The notes beneath the pieces are model-generated. The model did no database searches. It had not been told where the DNA came from and was given only the letters and a program-made list of their open reading frames with translations. A program made the translations under genes and the position numbers. A stretch of DNA of 64,000 bases from an uncultured Bryobacteraceae bacterium (GTDB taxonomy: Bacteria > Acidobacteriota > Terriglobia > Bryobacterales > Bryobacteraceae), in NCBI GenBank assembly GCA_938027685.1, contig CALJAM010000024.1, positions 62,001 to 126,000 on the forward strand, read 5' to 3'. Each line of letters starts with the position of its first letter. The stretch's first letter is position 1. Positions 62,902 to 64,000 of this stretch are shown here, piece by piece.

Positions 62902-63957
62902 ATGCGGGCGCCGAACCGGTGGCGGCTGTTATGGTCTTATCTGCGCAGAAAGACGTGCATTCCCGGGCTGCCCGTCGAGTACATCGTCGAGACGACGGCC
63001 AAGTGCAATCTTTACTGCCCCATGTGCCCGCGCGAGATCTACCGGCAGCCGAAAGAAGACATGACGGATGCGATCTTCGAGCGCCTGGTGAGGGAGTCCG
63101 CGCCCGCTGCCGAGCACATGATGCTTATCGGACTGGGCGAGCCGCTGCTGGATCCGAAGATCTTCGACCGAATCGAATATTGCGCCCGGCACGGCATCTC
63201 GACGCTGCTGTCGACGAACGGTACTTTGCTGGACGAGCGCGCAGCCGAGCGACTGCTCGCCTCGCCGTTGGAGCACGTCACCCTCAGCTTCGACGGCGCC
63301 ACGCGCGAGACTTTTGAATACTACCGCAAGGGCGCGCGCTTTGAGCAGGTACGCGACAATTTCGTGCGCTTCTGTCGGATGAAGCATGAGCGCCGGGCGC
63401 GCGTGCAGATCGTCGTTCAGATGGTCCGCCTCGAGCGCAATGCCGCCGAGGCTGACGATTTCCTTCGTTTCTGGAGCTCGGTGCCCGGGGTGGATCTGGT
63501 GCGGGTCAAGGAGGACGAGACGCGACTGCTGCGGCCGGGAGCGGGACATCCCCCAGGGCACTGGAAGCATCCTTGCCATTACTTGTGGCGCGGTCCCATT
63601 TACATCAAACACAACGGCGACGTATACCCCTGCTGCCAGAGCTATGCGCTCGGGGGCAGACCCGTGGGGCGCATCGGCGAGCGTCCGCTCGCGGAGCTAT
63701 GGAACGCTCCTGAGATCGTCCGCATGCGCGAGCTGCATGCAGCCGGGCGCGGCGGTGAAGTCGAGATCTGCTCCCGCTGCGTCACCACGATTCCGCACCC
63801 CGTGCTGGTGGTCGGTTCACTGCTGCTCCACGGGCGCACCGTGCGGCGCTTGCTGCCCACGGTCGAAAGACTGGCCCGCCGGCTGCTGCGGCCACCGGTC
63901 GACACGCACAGGGCAGAGGACGAGGCGGGGGTCCGCCGCGTGGAGACGGCCGAATGA
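62902..63957 (+). CDS. radical SAM protein with SPASM-type C-terminal domain
   Basis: The protein has 351 residues. The radical SAM cluster motif is CNLYCPMC with C35, C39 and C42. GLGEPLLDP is the GxGEP SAM-binding element, and STNGTLLDE and LSFDGATRETFEYYRKGA follow. The C-terminal cysteines in NGDVYPCCQSYALGG and EICSRC form a SPASM-like auxiliary cluster site. Members modify peptides or cofactors or act in cell-envelope synthesis; the target is unknown. A TAGAAT box (62882-62887) and GGAGG (62888-62892) precede ATG 62902. The next gene starts inside its stop (ATGA). Confidence 0.88.
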   Translation: MRAPNRWRLLWSYLRRKTCIPGLPVEYIVETTAKCNLYCPMCPREIYRQPKEDMTDAIFERLVRESAPAAEHMMLIGLGEPLLDPKIFDRIEYCARHGISTLLSTNGTLLDERAAERLLASPLEHVTLSFDGATRETFEYYRKGARFEQVRDNFVRFCRMKHERRARVQIVVQMVRLERNAAEADDFLRFWSSVPGVDLVRVKEDETRLLRPGAGHPPGHWKHPCHYLWRGPIYIKHNGDVYPCCQSYALGGRPVGRIGERPLAELWNAPEIVRMRELHAAGRGGEVEICSRCVTTIPHPVLVVGSLLLHGRTVRRLLPTVERLARRLLRPPVDTHRAEDEAGVRRVETAE

Positions 63958-64000
63958 ACACGTCCTCGCCCAGCAACTTGACGATGACGGAGCATTGCCG
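63954..64000 (+). CDS. start of an unidentified protein, cut by the window end
   Basis: ATG 63954 overlaps the stop of the radical SAM gene (ATGA). Fifteen codons are visible (MNTSSPSNLTMTEHC) with no stop. The overlap supports a real, coupled gene. Too little is present to identify it; it may be the partner or substrate-handling gene of the radical SAM enzyme. Confidence 0.5.
   Translation, partial: MNTSSPSNLTMTEHC

Overview
This is a GC-rich, gene-dense chromosomal window from a free-living bacterium, most likely an Acidobacteriota of the Bryobacterales/Solibacter lineage. Two secreted proteins (16599-19838 and 43877-46222) end in the C-terminal domain known as TIGR03437, which is strongly expanded in that lineage. 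Carboxypeptidase-regulatory-like domains, several Tat-type signals and a 6S RNA next to ymdB fit the same placement. I saw no phage, insertion sequence, CRISPR array or plasmid function. Apart from one decayed gene it is a core-type region.

Layout. 1-3364: the end of a DUF1684 protein, then a PIN-TRAM protein with ispD and ispF (isoprenoid precursors). 3396-5998: a DNA-repair pair (MBL exonuclease and ATP-dependent DNA ligase). 6020-9447: a TolC-type outer-membrane protein, pyrE and truA. 9438-19838: a leftward block with an MFS transporter, a polytopic membrane protein, a YHS-like protein, a TPR protein and two large subtilases. 19968-25737: a small Tudor-like protein, then purQ-purL-purF and an aminotransferase. 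25780-27402: 6S RNA, ymdB and a diguanylate cyclase. 27424-31833: an MBL hydrolase, an OPT transporter and a two-domain ThyX-like protein, the last divergent from dut. 32432-36982: tRNA-Ala, a DUF4440 protein, RNase R and a Gfo/Idh/MocA oxidoreductase. 37059-39734: two aldolases of different classes and a glycoside-hydrolase pseudogene. 39801-46222: a SpoIIE-type phosphatase, the NAD(P)HX repair enzyme, tsaE and a secreted GH17 protein. 46520-53432: a lipoprotein, an ArnT-like glycosyltransferase, a HIT-like protein, an altronate-dehydratase-type enzyme, a URO-D family protein and an FAD oxidoreductase. 53444-57795: a leftward sulfur/redox operon. 57996-64000: a sulfatase, thioredoxin, glycogen synthase, tRNA-Glu, a class II photolyase, a radical SAM/SPASM protein and the first codons of another gene.

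The most interesting system is the operon at 57795-53444. It reads hemerythrin, DsrE-like, SCP2-like protein, CysM-type cysteine synthase, JAMM peptidase, and then one polypeptide that joins a CysO-like ubiquitin-fold sulfur carrier to a MoeZ-type E1 enzyme with a rhodanese domain. In Mycobacterium, CysO, MoeZ, CysM and Mec+ are separate proteins that make cysteine on a protein thiocarboxylate. Here the carrier's Gly-Gly is internal, so the JAMM peptidase may have to free it.

A second theme is promoter layout. About eleven genes have a -10-like hexamer only 5-9 bases before the start codon, as expected for leaderless mRNAs. Two divergent gene pairs appear to share one symmetric -10 element between start codons 17 and 22 bp apart.
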